Below are positions 1 through 6,984 of a stretch of 10,068 nt of DNA, in pieces (positions within the stretch are counted from its first letter, which is position 1; every line of letters begins with the position of its first letter). The position numbers were made by a program, and so were the translations under genes. The stretch is from DAOSWM01 sp035380045. GTDB taxonomy: Bacteria > Bacteroidota > Bacteroidia > Bacteroidales > Tenuifilaceae. The DNA lies in NCBI GenBank assembly GCA_035380045.1, contig DAOSWM010000090.1, positions 1-10,068 of the forward strand. The letters run 5' to 3'. The notes below the pieces were generated by a model, which saw only the letters and a program-made list of their open reading frames with translations, was not told the DNA's origin and ran no database searches.

Positions 1-4
1 AATT

Positions 5-33
5 AAAAAAAGCCCCGATTTCTCGAGGCTTTT
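5..33 (-). terminator. Intrinsic terminator after tRNA-Leu
   Basis: Read on the minus strand, an 11-bp stem (AAAAGCCTCGA paired with TCGGGGCTTTT, one T-G wobble) closes a GAAA tetraloop. The T-rich 3' arm runs on into more T's. It begins immediately after the CCA end of tRNA-Leu, so it should end the tRNA transcript. This is a textbook Rho-independent structure. Confidence 0.85.
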
Positions 34-35
34 GG

Positions 36-120
36 TACCCGGAGCCGGGGTCGAACCGGCACAGCCGCAATGGCCACAGGATTTTAAGTCCTGCGTGTCT
101 ACCAATTCCACCATCCGGGC
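36..120 (-). tRNA. tRNA-Leu (anticodon UAA)
   Basis: The minus strand folds as a class II tRNA of 85 nt. The acceptor stem is GCCCGGA with TCCGGGT, the D-loop contains TTGGTAGAC, the anticodon loop is CTTAAAA (anticodon at 84-86), there is a long variable arm, and the T-loop is GGTTCGACCCC. The long variable arm and the UAA anticodon identify leucine. The discriminator is A (36), and CCA appears to be genome-encoded (33-35), just before the terminator stem. It lies 57 bp downstream of tRNA-Gly on the same strand, but a terminator sits between them. It therefore depends either on read-through or on a promoter of its own that I could not identify. Confidence 0.96.
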
Positions 121-146
121 CCAATAAAAAAAGAAGTGTATAAGAA

Positions 147-168
147 AAAAGCGGAATGAATCCGCTTT
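147..168 (-). terminator. Intrinsic terminator between tRNA-Gly and tRNA-Leu
   Basis: On the minus strand, AAAGCGGA and TCCGCTTT form an 8-bp stem around a 5-nt loop, followed by a run of T's (147-150, continuing to 145). It starts about 10 nt beyond the 3' end of tRNA-Gly. The stem repeats the GCGGA of the tRNA-Gly acceptor, so some alternative pairing with the tRNA 5' end is conceivable. Confidence 0.75.
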
Positions 169-177
169 ATGCTTATG

Positions 178-250
<73 letters not shown>

Positions 251-284
251 ATTATTTCAAATTTCGCTGCCGTAATTGCGAATG

Positions 285-316
285 CAAAAGTATATCATTA
301 TTACAAATCTCCCAAA
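285..316 (-). promoter_or_regulatory. Bacteroidota-type promoter for tRNA-Gly
   Basis: On the minus strand TTTG (313-316) is followed after exactly 20 nt by TACTTTTG (285-292). This fits the -33 TTTG / -7 TAnnTTTG consensus known for the primary sigma factor of Bacteroidota. It predicts a start near 278-281, about 30 nt before the mature tRNA. The 155-bp gap between mutS and this tRNA holds no other feature I can support. Confidence 0.7.
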
Positions 317-405
317 AAAAATATTATTTTTTTGAAAAAAAAATGACTTAATATCGTAACCTGTTTATTAACAGAGAGAATTGATAAATATCAACGGGGA
401 AGATT

Positions 406-3021
406 CTACAACCCAGTCATGCGTTTTATTTCGTTCAGCTTATTTAGCGCTTCGATGGGAGTTAGGTTGTTAACATCGAGCTTGGCTAGCTGATCGCGGA
501 TTTGCTTTAGAACCGGATCGTCGAGTTGGAAGAAACTTAGCTGGTAACCTTCGCGCTGCCTCCCCATTTCGGAGCTGGGTTTTGCGAGCTTCTGGTTCTG
601 AGGATTTCGTTCCAGCTCTTTAAGGATTTCGTTGGCACGTTTCACAACGCTCGGCGGCATTCCGGCCATTCGGGCAACATGGATACCAAAGCTGTGAGCG
701 CTTCCACCGGGAATAAGTTTCCGAAGGAAAATAACCTTGTTATCCATCTCCTTTATTGAAACGTTGAAGTTTTTTATTCGAGAGAAGGCTCCCTCCATCT
801 CGTTAAGCTCGTGGTAGTGGGTTGCAAACAGAGTTTTTGCTTTTCCGTTCGGATTCTCGTGGATGTACTCGGTCATTGCCCAGGCAATGGAAATACCATC
901 GTAGGTTGATGTTCCACGTCCAATCTCATCGAGCAGAACCAAACTTCGTTCAGAGATATTATTCAGGATGCTGGCTGCCTCAAGCATTTCAACCATAAAG
1001 GTTGATTCGCCCAGCGAAATATTATCGGATGCACCAACACGGGTAAAAATCTTATCAACAACACCAATTTTTGCTGCCTTTGCCGGAACGAACGAACCAA
1101 TTTGTGAAAGCAAAACAATTAATGCAGTTTGTCGCAACAAAGCTGATTTACCCGACATGTTTGGTCCGGTAATAATTACGACTTGCTGGTTGGTTGTATC
1201 CAAGAATACATCGTTGGAAACGTACTCCTCACCTGCAGGTAGCATCCGTTCAATAACCGGATGGCGCCCTTCTTTAATATTAATTGCCAACGATTCGTTT
1301 ACCTCAGGCTTGCAGTAACCATAATCCTTTGCGCAAGCTGCAAAAGAAAGTAAGCAATCAATTTGGGCAACCAAATTAGCATTCAGCTGAATGGATGCAA
1401 TGTACTCCGAAAGGCTGAAAACTAGCTGCTCGAACAGCTGCTGTTCAATGGACATCACCTTTTCTTCAGCACCAAGAATTTTCGATTCGTACTCCTTTAG
1501 CTCCTCAGTGATGTATCGTTCAGCGGAAACCAGCGTTTGCTTCCTAATCCACTCAGGTGGAACTTTATCCTTGTGCGTATTTCGAACCTCAATGTAGTAC
1601 CCAAAAACGTTGTTGAAGCTAACTTTTAGCGAAGGTATTCCGGTACGTTCCGACTCACGCTGCTGCAAGTTTACAAGATAGTCCTTCCCCGAGCGCATGA
1701 TTGAGCGAAGCTCATCCAACTCACTGTTAACACCCTCGGCAACAACATTCCCCTTACTTAAGAGTGCAGGAGGATCGGGAACAATCTCCTTCTCAATTCT
1801 ATCGCGAATGCGAGCGCAAAGGTTTACCTGTTCTCCTATTCGTTGAAGGGTTGGCTCGTTGGACTCCTCGCACTGTTTTTTTATGGGAACCAGCAACGAA
1901 AGAGCATTCTTTAGGCTAACCATTTCGCGGGGCGAAATTCTACCCACCGCAGCTTTTGATATTACCCGTTCAACATCCCCAATCTCCCGGATACTTTCGC
2001 GAAGCGACTCAAAAGTTTCATCATTACTGATGAAAAAATCTACAACATTCAGTCGCTCAGAAATGGGTTTCGTGTCCTTCAGCGGAAGCGCAACCCACTT
2101 TTTGAGAAGCCTCCCACCCATTGGCGAAAGGGTTTTGTCAACAATATCAATAAGCGTTTTTGCCCCCTCATTTGCAGAGTAGAAAAGCTCGAGATTACGA
2201 ATGGTGAACTTATCGAGCCAAACGTACCTGTCCTCATCGAGCCGGGAAATTGATGTAATATGGTTAACCTGATGGTGCTGAGTAAGATCGAGGTAGTACA
2301 GCGCTGCGCCGGCAGCAATTACTCCCAACCGAATGCTATCAATCCCAAAACCTTTCAAACTTGAAGTTTGAAAATGCGTTAGCAACTTTTCTCGGGCTCC
2401 CTCCTCGTTGTAGGCCCACTCGTCGAACTTATAGATGTAGAATTTTGTTCCAAAAAACTCCGTAAACTCCCTGTACTTGGAACGTTCAACCAAAACTTCC
2501 TTAGGACCAAAGTTTGTGAGAAGCTTATCAACATACTCGAACGAACCCTCGGCTGCGTAGAACTCTCCGGTTGAAATATCGAGAAATGCAACGCCGGCAA
2601 ACTTCTTTTCAATATGAACACAGGCAAGGAAGTTGTTCTCCTTGCGTTCCAAAACGTTATCGTTGAAGGAAACACCTGGGGTTACCAGCTCAGTAATTCC
2701 TCGTTTTACGATGGTTTTGGTAAGTTTTGGGTCCTCAAGCTGCTCGCAAATAGCAACGCGCTGCCCGGCTCTCACCAACTTTGGGAGGTAAGTATCGAGC
2801 GCATGGTGAGGGAAACCTGCTAGTTCAACGTATGAAGCAGCCCCATTTGCCCGTCGGGTTAGCGTAATGCCCAAAATTTCTGATGCTTTTATGGCATCCT
2901 TGCTAAAAGTTTCGTAAAAGTCGCCTACCCGAAACAGAAGAATTGCATCGGGATGCTTTCGCTTAATAGCGTTATACTGCTTCATTAGTGGTGTTTCCAC
3001 CACTTTGCTGCTCGAAGTCAA
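406..3021 (-). CDS. mutS: DNA mismatch repair protein MutS
   Basis: MutS binds mismatches and small loops in newly copied DNA and recruits MutL to start strand-directed repair. From the TTG start chosen here the protein has 871 residues, normal for Bacteroidota MutS. Visible motifs are the mismatch-probing Phe-x-Glu (GDFYETF; F35, E37), Walker A GPNMSGKS (619-626), Walker B LLDEIGRG (D698, E699) with the following GTSTYDG signature, and a C-terminal beta-clamp-like QLSFF (827-831). The ATPase spacing matches E. coli MutS closely. The first in-frame ATG (3084) would add 21 residues of non-MutS sequence and lies upstream of a -7-like box at 3050-3057. The TTG at 3021 leads into the usual Bacteroidota opening (VVETPLMKQY). 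An ATG at 2985 would cut into this conserved part. No clear terminator follows, so transcription may run into the tRNAs. Confidence 0.97.
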   Translation of the reverse strand: MTSSSKVVETPLMKQYNAIKRKHPDAILLFRVGDFYETFSKDAIKASEILGITLTRRANGAASYVELAGFPHHALDTYLPKLVRAGQRVAICEQLEDPKLTKTIVKRGITELVTPGVSFNDNVLERKENNFLACVHIEKKFAGVAFLDISTGEFYAAEGSFEYVDKLLTNFGPKEVLVERSKYREFTEFFGTKFYIYKFDEWAYNEEGAREKLLTHFQTSSLKGFGIDSIRLGVIAAGAALYYLDLTQHHQVNHITSISRLDEDRYVWLDKFTIRNLELFYSANEGAKTLIDIVDKTLSPMGGRLLKKWVALPLKDTKPISERLNVVDFFISNDETFESLRESIREIGDVERVISKAAVGRISPREMVSLKNALSLLVPIKKQCEESNEPTLQRIGEQVNLCARIRDRIEKEIVPDPPALLSKGNVVAEGVNSELDELRSIMRSGKDYLVNLQQRESERTGIPSLKVSFNNVFGYYIEVRNTHKDKVPPEWIRKQTLVSAERYITEELKEYESKILGAEEKVMSIEQQLFEQLVFSLSEYIASIQLNANLVAQIDCLLSFAACAKDYGYCKPEVNESLAINIKEGRHPVIERMLPAGEEYVSNDVFLDTTNQQVVIITGPNMSGKSALLRQTALIVLLSQIGSFVPAKAAKIGVVDKIFTRVGASDNISLGESTFMVEMLEAASILNNISERSLVLLDEIGRGTSTYDGISIAWAMTEYIHENPNGKAKTLFATHYHELNEMEGAFSRIKNFNVSIKEMDNKVIFLRKLIPGGSAHSFGIHVARMAGMPPSVVKRANEILKELERNPQNQKLAKPSSEMGRQREGYQLSFFQLDDPVLKQIRDQLAKLDVNNLTPIEALNKLNEIKRMTGL

Positions 3022-3049
3022 GGTAGTTCGATTTTGTTTTTTTAAAAAA

Positions 3050-3057
3050 CAAAAATA
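3050..3057 (-). promoter_or_regulatory. Possible -7 element for mutS
   Basis: TATTTTTG on the minus strand fits TAnnTTTG exactly. It lies 28 nt upstream of the TTG start at 3021 and downstream of the competing ATG at 3084. The -33 partner is weak: the nearest TTG (3082-3084) is 24 nt away rather than 19-21. The box sits inside an A/T-only near-palindrome (about 3032-3055), so a chance match is possible. Confidence 0.35.
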
Positions 3058-3212
3058 GGAAATACTTGCGTAATGGCTACGCAATAACTAAGAATGATGT
3101 AACAAATTGTTCCAGAATCAGTATAATTTATAATAACCGGAAAATTAGGAAGAATACCCTATTAGTATTTCTTTTTTTCATATATTGCCATCGTTGGAAA
3201 TCTCCCATAAAA

Positions 3213-3244
3213 CTTGATAAAGATGTAATAATAAATTACATTTC
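3213..3244 (+). promoter_or_regulatory. Candidate promoter of the two-receptor operon
   Basis: CTTG (3213-3216) is followed after 20 nt by TACATTTC (3237-3244). The second box matches TAnnTTTG at all but the last base, and the spacing is that of the Bacteroidota consensus. The predicted transcript start (about 3249-3251) leaves a leader of roughly 12-14 nt before the ATG at 3263. No Shine-Dalgarno sequence is visible in that leader. Confidence 0.4.
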
Positions 3245-3262
3245 GAACATAAAACTCTATAT

Positions 3263-4714
3263 ATGGCTTCACTATCAAATATAAAAATTAGCACCAGGAT
3301 GATTCTGGTGCTCAGCATGCTAGCTGCATTAATGATTTTTACTTTATCTCGCAAAACCTACCTGGTACAGGAACAGCGCATAAAGGATGATACCGACAGG
3401 CATGTACTTGAGCAGGCAACGTTGCTTGCCTCAATGGCAAGCCTTTTTGCCGAAGAAGATGGAAATATTAGCAATGAGAACAAACAAGTACTGCAGTCGC
3501 AACTCTCCTCGTTCAACTACTACAATGGTGGTTACCCATTTATTTGCAATGAGGAGGGAGAAATTGTTGTACATCCAAAAACTACAGAGGAAGCAAATGA
3601 TGGAAAACTTTTAGGACAAATATGGGGGAAGCTTAGTAAAACTGCCAACCAGCCGATCCAATCGCTTAACAAAGTAATTGCCGATGGTTGGTACTTTTAC
3701 ATAAAACCAATAAACGCTAATAATTTTCTAGTTGTAAAAATTTCTGAGCACGAGGCAAGAGCAGAAATCCGTTTAAAGCAAAGGTTAATAATCATTGTCC
3801 CTATCATTTCCATCACATTGTTTTTTATAATTGTTTTTGTTTTTTCAAAAACCATAACCGCACCATTAGTAAAGGGAAATAGTTTTGCCAATGAGATAGC
3901 CAATGGTAACCTGAAGACAAAATTTGCTATCGACAGCAAAGATGAGATTGCCGATTTAGCCAAGGCATTAAATAAAATGGCCTCAAACTTAACGAATGTT
4001 ATTTTTGAAATACAGGCAGGTGCCGACCAAGTTCTTGCCACGGGAATTGAGATTGCCAACTCGGCCCGAGAGGTTTCCGACGGAGCCAACCGACAGGCAG
4101 CCACCGTAGAAGAGTTGGCATCAACAATGGAACAGGTCGCTCATAATTTTAATGATGCGTCAAGAAATGCCCGACGAACCGGCGAAATTGCCCACTCAAC
4201 TTCTAATGATTTAGATTCTGTTAGCAAGTCCTCAAGCGATAGCATTGATGCCATACGTCAAATTGCCAACCGGATTGGTGTTATCAGCGAAATTGCATTC
4301 CAAACAAACCTGCTTGCGTTGAATGCTGCCGTTGAAGCAGCACGGGCAGGTGAACACGGGAAGGGCTTTGCTGTTGTGGCTGCAGAGGTAAGGAAACTCG
4401 CAGAAAAGAGTAAACTTGCTGCTCAGGAAATTAATAACCTTTCGGAGGAAACTGTTATTATTACTGAGAAAGCAGGCCAAGACATGGAAGAAATTATCCC
4501 TCAAATTCGAAAAAGTGCCGAAATGATTCAGGTTATTGCATCGTCAATTCTTGAACTTCAAACCGGAATCGACCAAATAAACGCTGGGGTTCAACAGTTG
4601 AACAACGTTACTCAGCAAAACGCCTCTTCAGCCGAAGAGATGAGCGCTTCGTCCGATTCTCTTTCAAACGAGGCTAAAAATTTCAGCGAACTTATTTCGT
4701 ACTTTAAACTGTAA
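3263..4714 (+). CDS. Methyl-accepting chemotaxis protein, single-Cache-like sensor (receptor 1)
   Basis: A 483-residue transmembrane chemoreceptor that should control a CheA kinase through CheW. In order it has TM1 (about 13-28), a periplasmic sensor of about 140 residues, TM2 (175-194), HAMP (about 195-247) and a long cytoplasmic hairpin. The sensor contains a GYPF...GEIVVHP stretch (90-105) typical of single-Cache (sCache_2-like) folds; the ligand cannot be read from this. The hairpin tip (343-377, AFQTNLLALNAAVEAARAGE) is the CheA/CheW-binding and trimer-contact region and is intact. Candidate methylation sites are the glutamates at 283/284 and 458/459, in Ala/Ser-rich contexts. The C-terminus (ISYFKL) lacks an NWETF-type CheR tether. 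It diverges from mutS and leads receptor 2 by 12 bp, so the two form an operon. Confidence 0.93.
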   Translation: MASLSNIKISTRMILVLSMLAALMIFTLSRKTYLVQEQRIKDDTDRHVLEQATLLASMASLFAEEDGNISNENKQVLQSQLSSFNYYNGGYPFICNEEGEIVVHPKTTEEANDGKLLGQIWGKLSKTANQPIQSLNKVIADGWYFYIKPINANNFLVVKISEHEARAEIRLKQRLIIIVPIISITLFFIIVFVFSKTITAPLVKGNSFANEIANGNLKTKFAIDSKDEIADLAKALNKMASNLTNVIFEIQAGADQVLATGIEIANSAREVSDGANRQAATVEELASTMEQVAHNFNDASRNARRTGEIAHSTSNDLDSVSKSSSDSIDAIRQIANRIGVISEIAFQTNLLALNAAVEAARAGEHGKGFAVVAAEVRKLAEKSKLAAQEINNLSEETVIITEKAGQDMEEIIPQIRKSAEMIQVIASSILELQTGIDQINAGVQQLNNVTQQNASSAEEMSASSDSLSNEAKNFSELISYFKL

Positions 4715-4726
4715 ACTAATTCAACC

Positions 4727-6184
4727 ATGAGCTTTCTAAATAATTTCAAGATAAAAGCCCGCATGAACCTTGTTATTTCGGTTTCTGCTGTAATTCTAGT
4801 TTTCTTTATGGCTTTCACTGCATACATTTATGAGAGTAAGAGAATTAAAAACCAAGCAGATAATCGCACTTGGGACTACTTAACTGCTTTAGGAAAAACA
4901 ACCAGTAAAATAGTTGGCGAATCCAATGCTGAGGATGCTGCGCTGAGCAGCAAACTTGAAAAACACTTCACCAAAGGGAACTATATTGGAAACGGATACT
5001 TCTTTCTGGTTCGTAGCAACGACAAGTTCACCATAAACCCTTCGGCTTCATCATTAACCTCCGATGTTGACATTGTGGTTAACTTGGTTTCGAAAGAGAA
5101 AGGAAATATAAAGCATTCATACTTTGATAAGTTGGCTGACGACGATGCCATTCTGTACATCCACAAAGTTAATGCTAAAGACAACTACTATGTTGCAGCG
5201 AAAATTTTCGAATCGGAGGCTTACGTTGAGATTTCGAAGATGCTTAATACTATGCTATGGTTCTCGCCAGTAGTTTTCATTGTTTTTATGCTAGTTGTTA
5301 TAGTATTTGCCAACGTAATTATAAAACCCATTAAACGAGGGGTTGATTTTTCGAAACAGATTTCAGAAGGAGACCTAACGGCCAACCTTGAGGTTAGAAA
5401 CCTCGATGAAACCGGTGTGCTCTCGAAAACCTTGAACGAGATGGCCGAAAAACTTAAAGAAATTGTGCACAGCATTGAGAATGGAGCAGAAATAGTTTCG
5501 GGTGCAAGCGGCGAAATTAGCAGCGGTTCACAGCATTTGGCCTCAGGAGCAAACCAGCAGGCCTCCACTGTTGAGGAGCTCGCTTCATCAATGGAAGAAA
5601 TAACCTCATCCATCGATCAGGTAAACCAAAGCGCAGCAGAAGCTAACGGAATTACCGAAGATATTGCCAAAAGAATGTATAAAGTGGGCGAATCGGCGTT
5701 GAAAAGCCAGAATGCTGTTATGAGCATCTCCGAAAAAATAAGAATCATCACCGATATTTCATTCCAAACAAATATTCTGGCGCTTAACGCAGCCGTTGAG
5801 GCTGCACGTGCAGGTGAGCATGGCAAAGGGTTTTCGGTTGTTGCAGGCGAAGTTCGAAAGCTGGCTGAGCGCAGTAAGCTTGCTGCCGACGACATAAGTG
5901 CCCTTTCGAATAAAACCGTTAAGGTAACCTCACAGGCCAATATGCTGCTGCAAAAACTTATCCCGGAAGTTAAGCTAACCGCAAACCTCATTCAGGAAGT
6001 TGCGGCCATTGCATCTGAACAGATAAAAAGCATGGATACGGTTAATGTTTCAATCCAGGAGTTGAACCAGGTTAGCCAGCAGAATGCAGTTGCTGCCGAG
6101 GAACTATCAACCGGTGCTGAAACACTAAACGAGCAGGCAAAAAGTTTCCTAAGCACCATAAGTTTCTTTAAGCTTCGCAAGTAA
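4727..6184 (+). CDS. Methyl-accepting chemotaxis protein, single-Cache-like sensor (receptor 2)
   Basis: A 485-residue chemoreceptor laid out like receptor 1: TM1 (13-33), periplasmic sensor, TM2 (about 177-199), HAMP, then the signalling hairpin with tip ISFQTNILALNAAVEAARAGE. Anchors fall at identical residue numbers in the two proteins: N-K-I-x-x-R-M near 6-13, the GYxF motif at 90-93, E283/E284, tip E364 and E458. This points to a tandem duplication. The sensor has diverged: the histidine of the HP pair (H104 in receptor 1) is asparagine here, and NGYFFLVRS replaces GGYPFICNE, so the ligand probably differs. Candidate methylation sites are E283/E284 (good consensus) and E458/E459 (Val where a small residue is expected). 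Translation may be coupled to receptor 1, 12 bp upstream. No terminator is clear after its stop. Confidence 0.93.
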   Translation: MSFLNNFKIKARMNLVISVSAVILVFFMAFTAYIYESKRIKNQADNRTWDYLTALGKTTSKIVGESNAEDAALSSKLEKHFTKGNYIGNGYFFLVRSNDKFTINPSASSLTSDVDIVVNLVSKEKGNIKHSYFDKLADDDAILYIHKVNAKDNYYVAAKIFESEAYVEISKMLNTMLWFSPVVFIVFMLVVIVFANVIIKPIKRGVDFSKQISEGDLTANLEVRNLDETGVLSKTLNEMAEKLKEIVHSIENGAEIVSGASGEISSGSQHLASGANQQASTVEELASSMEEITSSIDQVNQSAAEANGITEDIAKRMYKVGESALKSQNAVMSISEKIRIITDISFQTNILALNAAVEAARAGEHGKGFSVVAGEVRKLAERSKLAADDISALSNKTVKVTSQANMLLQKLIPEVKLTANLIQEVAAIASEQIKSMDTVNVSIQELNQVSQQNAVAAEELSTGAETLNEQAKSFLSTISFFKLRK

Positions 6185-6277
6185 TCTCTTTCTTACTCTA
6201 TCTATTTGAAAATATGAGCATTTACAATGATTTTCTCATGTTTATTCTCAACTTATATATTAGTTTTTTTGATATGA

Positions 6278-6289
6278 TGATTTAAATCA
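6278..6289. promoter_or_regulatory. Perfect 12-bp palindrome, possible operator
   Basis: TGATTTAAATCA is a perfect inverted repeat in the 166-bp gap between receptor 2 and the YfiR-like gene, 61 bp before the latter's first ATG. Its TGAT-N4-ATCA form resembles the core of Crp/Fnr-family sites (TTGAT-N4-ATCAA), but the outer T/A pair is missing. I found no convincing TTTG/TAnnTTTG promoter in this gap. Confidence 0.3.
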
Positions 6290-6350
6290 CTGCGATACCT
6301 AAAACAAAATGCTTTAACTTAAGTATAAAGGTTGAATCGAAGTAACTTCA

Positions 6351-6893
6351 ATGGATAAACTAAATAACAATACTTCCATGAAAACCAGAATCTTTTTCCC
6401 AATTATCCTTGCTACATTCTTTCTTGGCAGCATTTCTGTAAATGCCCAGAGCTATAAAATTCAAACTGCATTCGTGTATCAGCTAACTCGTTTAATCGAC
6501 TGGTGCCCAAGTGGTAAACAGGGAAACTTTACCATTGGTCTTTTTGGCAATGATGCGAATATGTTGAATGAGCTAAATACTCTTAAAGGTCGTAAAGTTG
6601 CCGCACAATCAATTGAAATCATTCAGATTAACGATTTATCACAGTGCGGTACTGTAAATATACTGTTCGTTTCACGAACAAAAACTTCCGAATTACAACG
6701 TATTATTTCTGCTGTTGGCTCTGGTTGCACGCTTGTGGTAGCTGATGACCCCGGAGCTGCTTCGAAGGGGGCTGCTATTAGTTTTCTTGAAAACAACGGG
6801 AAAATTCAGTTCGAAGTTAACAAATCGTACGCCCAAAAGCACTCACTAACAATAAACAACAAGCTCATTGAACTTGCTTCAACTGTTTACTAA
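6351..6893 (+). CDS. Secreted YfiR-family (DUF4154) protein
   Basis: A 180-residue protein with an N-terminal signal peptide and one YfiR/DUF4154 domain. The domain shows IQTAFVYQLTRLIDWC, FTIGLFG, NILFVSR, CTLVVADDPGAASKGAAISFL, IQFEVN and a closing LTINNKLIELAS, the usual order of the family. Signal cleavage is likely after VNA (residue 32). A second ATG at 6378 (MKTRIFF) gives a more standard signal peptide and may be the true start; the first ATG adds nine polar residues. In Pseudomonas aeruginosa, YfiR is a periplasmic inhibitor of the diguanylate cyclase YfiN, but no YfiN or YfiB is encoded here, so that role cannot be assumed. Three cysteines (52, 99, 126) remain after cleavage and a disulfide is possible. 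It is set apart from receptor 2 by 166 bp and ends at a strong terminator, so it is probably monocistronic. Confidence 0.85.
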   Translation: MDKLNNNTSMKTRIFFPIILATFFLGSISVNAQSYKIQTAFVYQLTRLIDWCPSGKQGNFTIGLFGNDANMLNELNTLKGRKVAAQSIEIIQINDLSQCGTVNILFVSRTKTSELQRIISAVGSGCTLVVADDPGAASKGAAISFLENNGKIQFEVNKSYAQKHSLTINNKLIELASTVY

Positions 6894-6912
6894 GCTTCCT
6901 CTCATCATATAT

Positions 6913-6951
6913 GAACGGCTTGAAAATATAATATCAAGCCGTTCTTTTTTT
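6913..6951 (+). terminator. Strong intrinsic terminator after the YfiR-like gene
   Basis: GAACGGCTTGA and TCAAGCCGTTC form a perfect 11-bp stem around a 10-nt A/T loop, followed by seven T's (6945-6951). It lies 19 bp after the stop codon and isolates the YfiR-like gene from the barrel gene downstream. Confidence 0.9.
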
Positions 6952-6980
6952 GTACATTTACCATAAACTCAATAATTCTG
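6949..6980 (+). promoter_or_regulatory. Weak candidate promoter of the barrel-receptor pair
   Basis: TTTG (6949-6952), overlapping the terminator T-run, is followed after 20 nt by TAATTCTG (6973-6980), one mismatch from TAnnTTTG. If used, transcription would start at or within a few bases of the ATG at 6985, giving an almost leaderless mRNA. TACATTTA (6953-6960) is an alternative -7 box with a better leader length but no -33 partner. Confidence 0.25.
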
Positions 6981-6984
6981 CAAT

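Noticed and set aside
3066..3284. 72-codon plus-strand frame between mutS and receptor 1
   Set aside because: It overlaps both the mutS 5' region and the receptor 1 start, is rich in Ile/Lys/Asn/Tyr as random A/T-rich DNA would be, and has no recognisable domain or initiation signal.
6205..6240. Possible terminator after receptor 2 (GAAAAT...ATTTTC and ATGAG...CTCAT pairings)
   Set aside because: The pairings are short, mutually exclusive and A/T-only or bulged, with no T-run in the right place.
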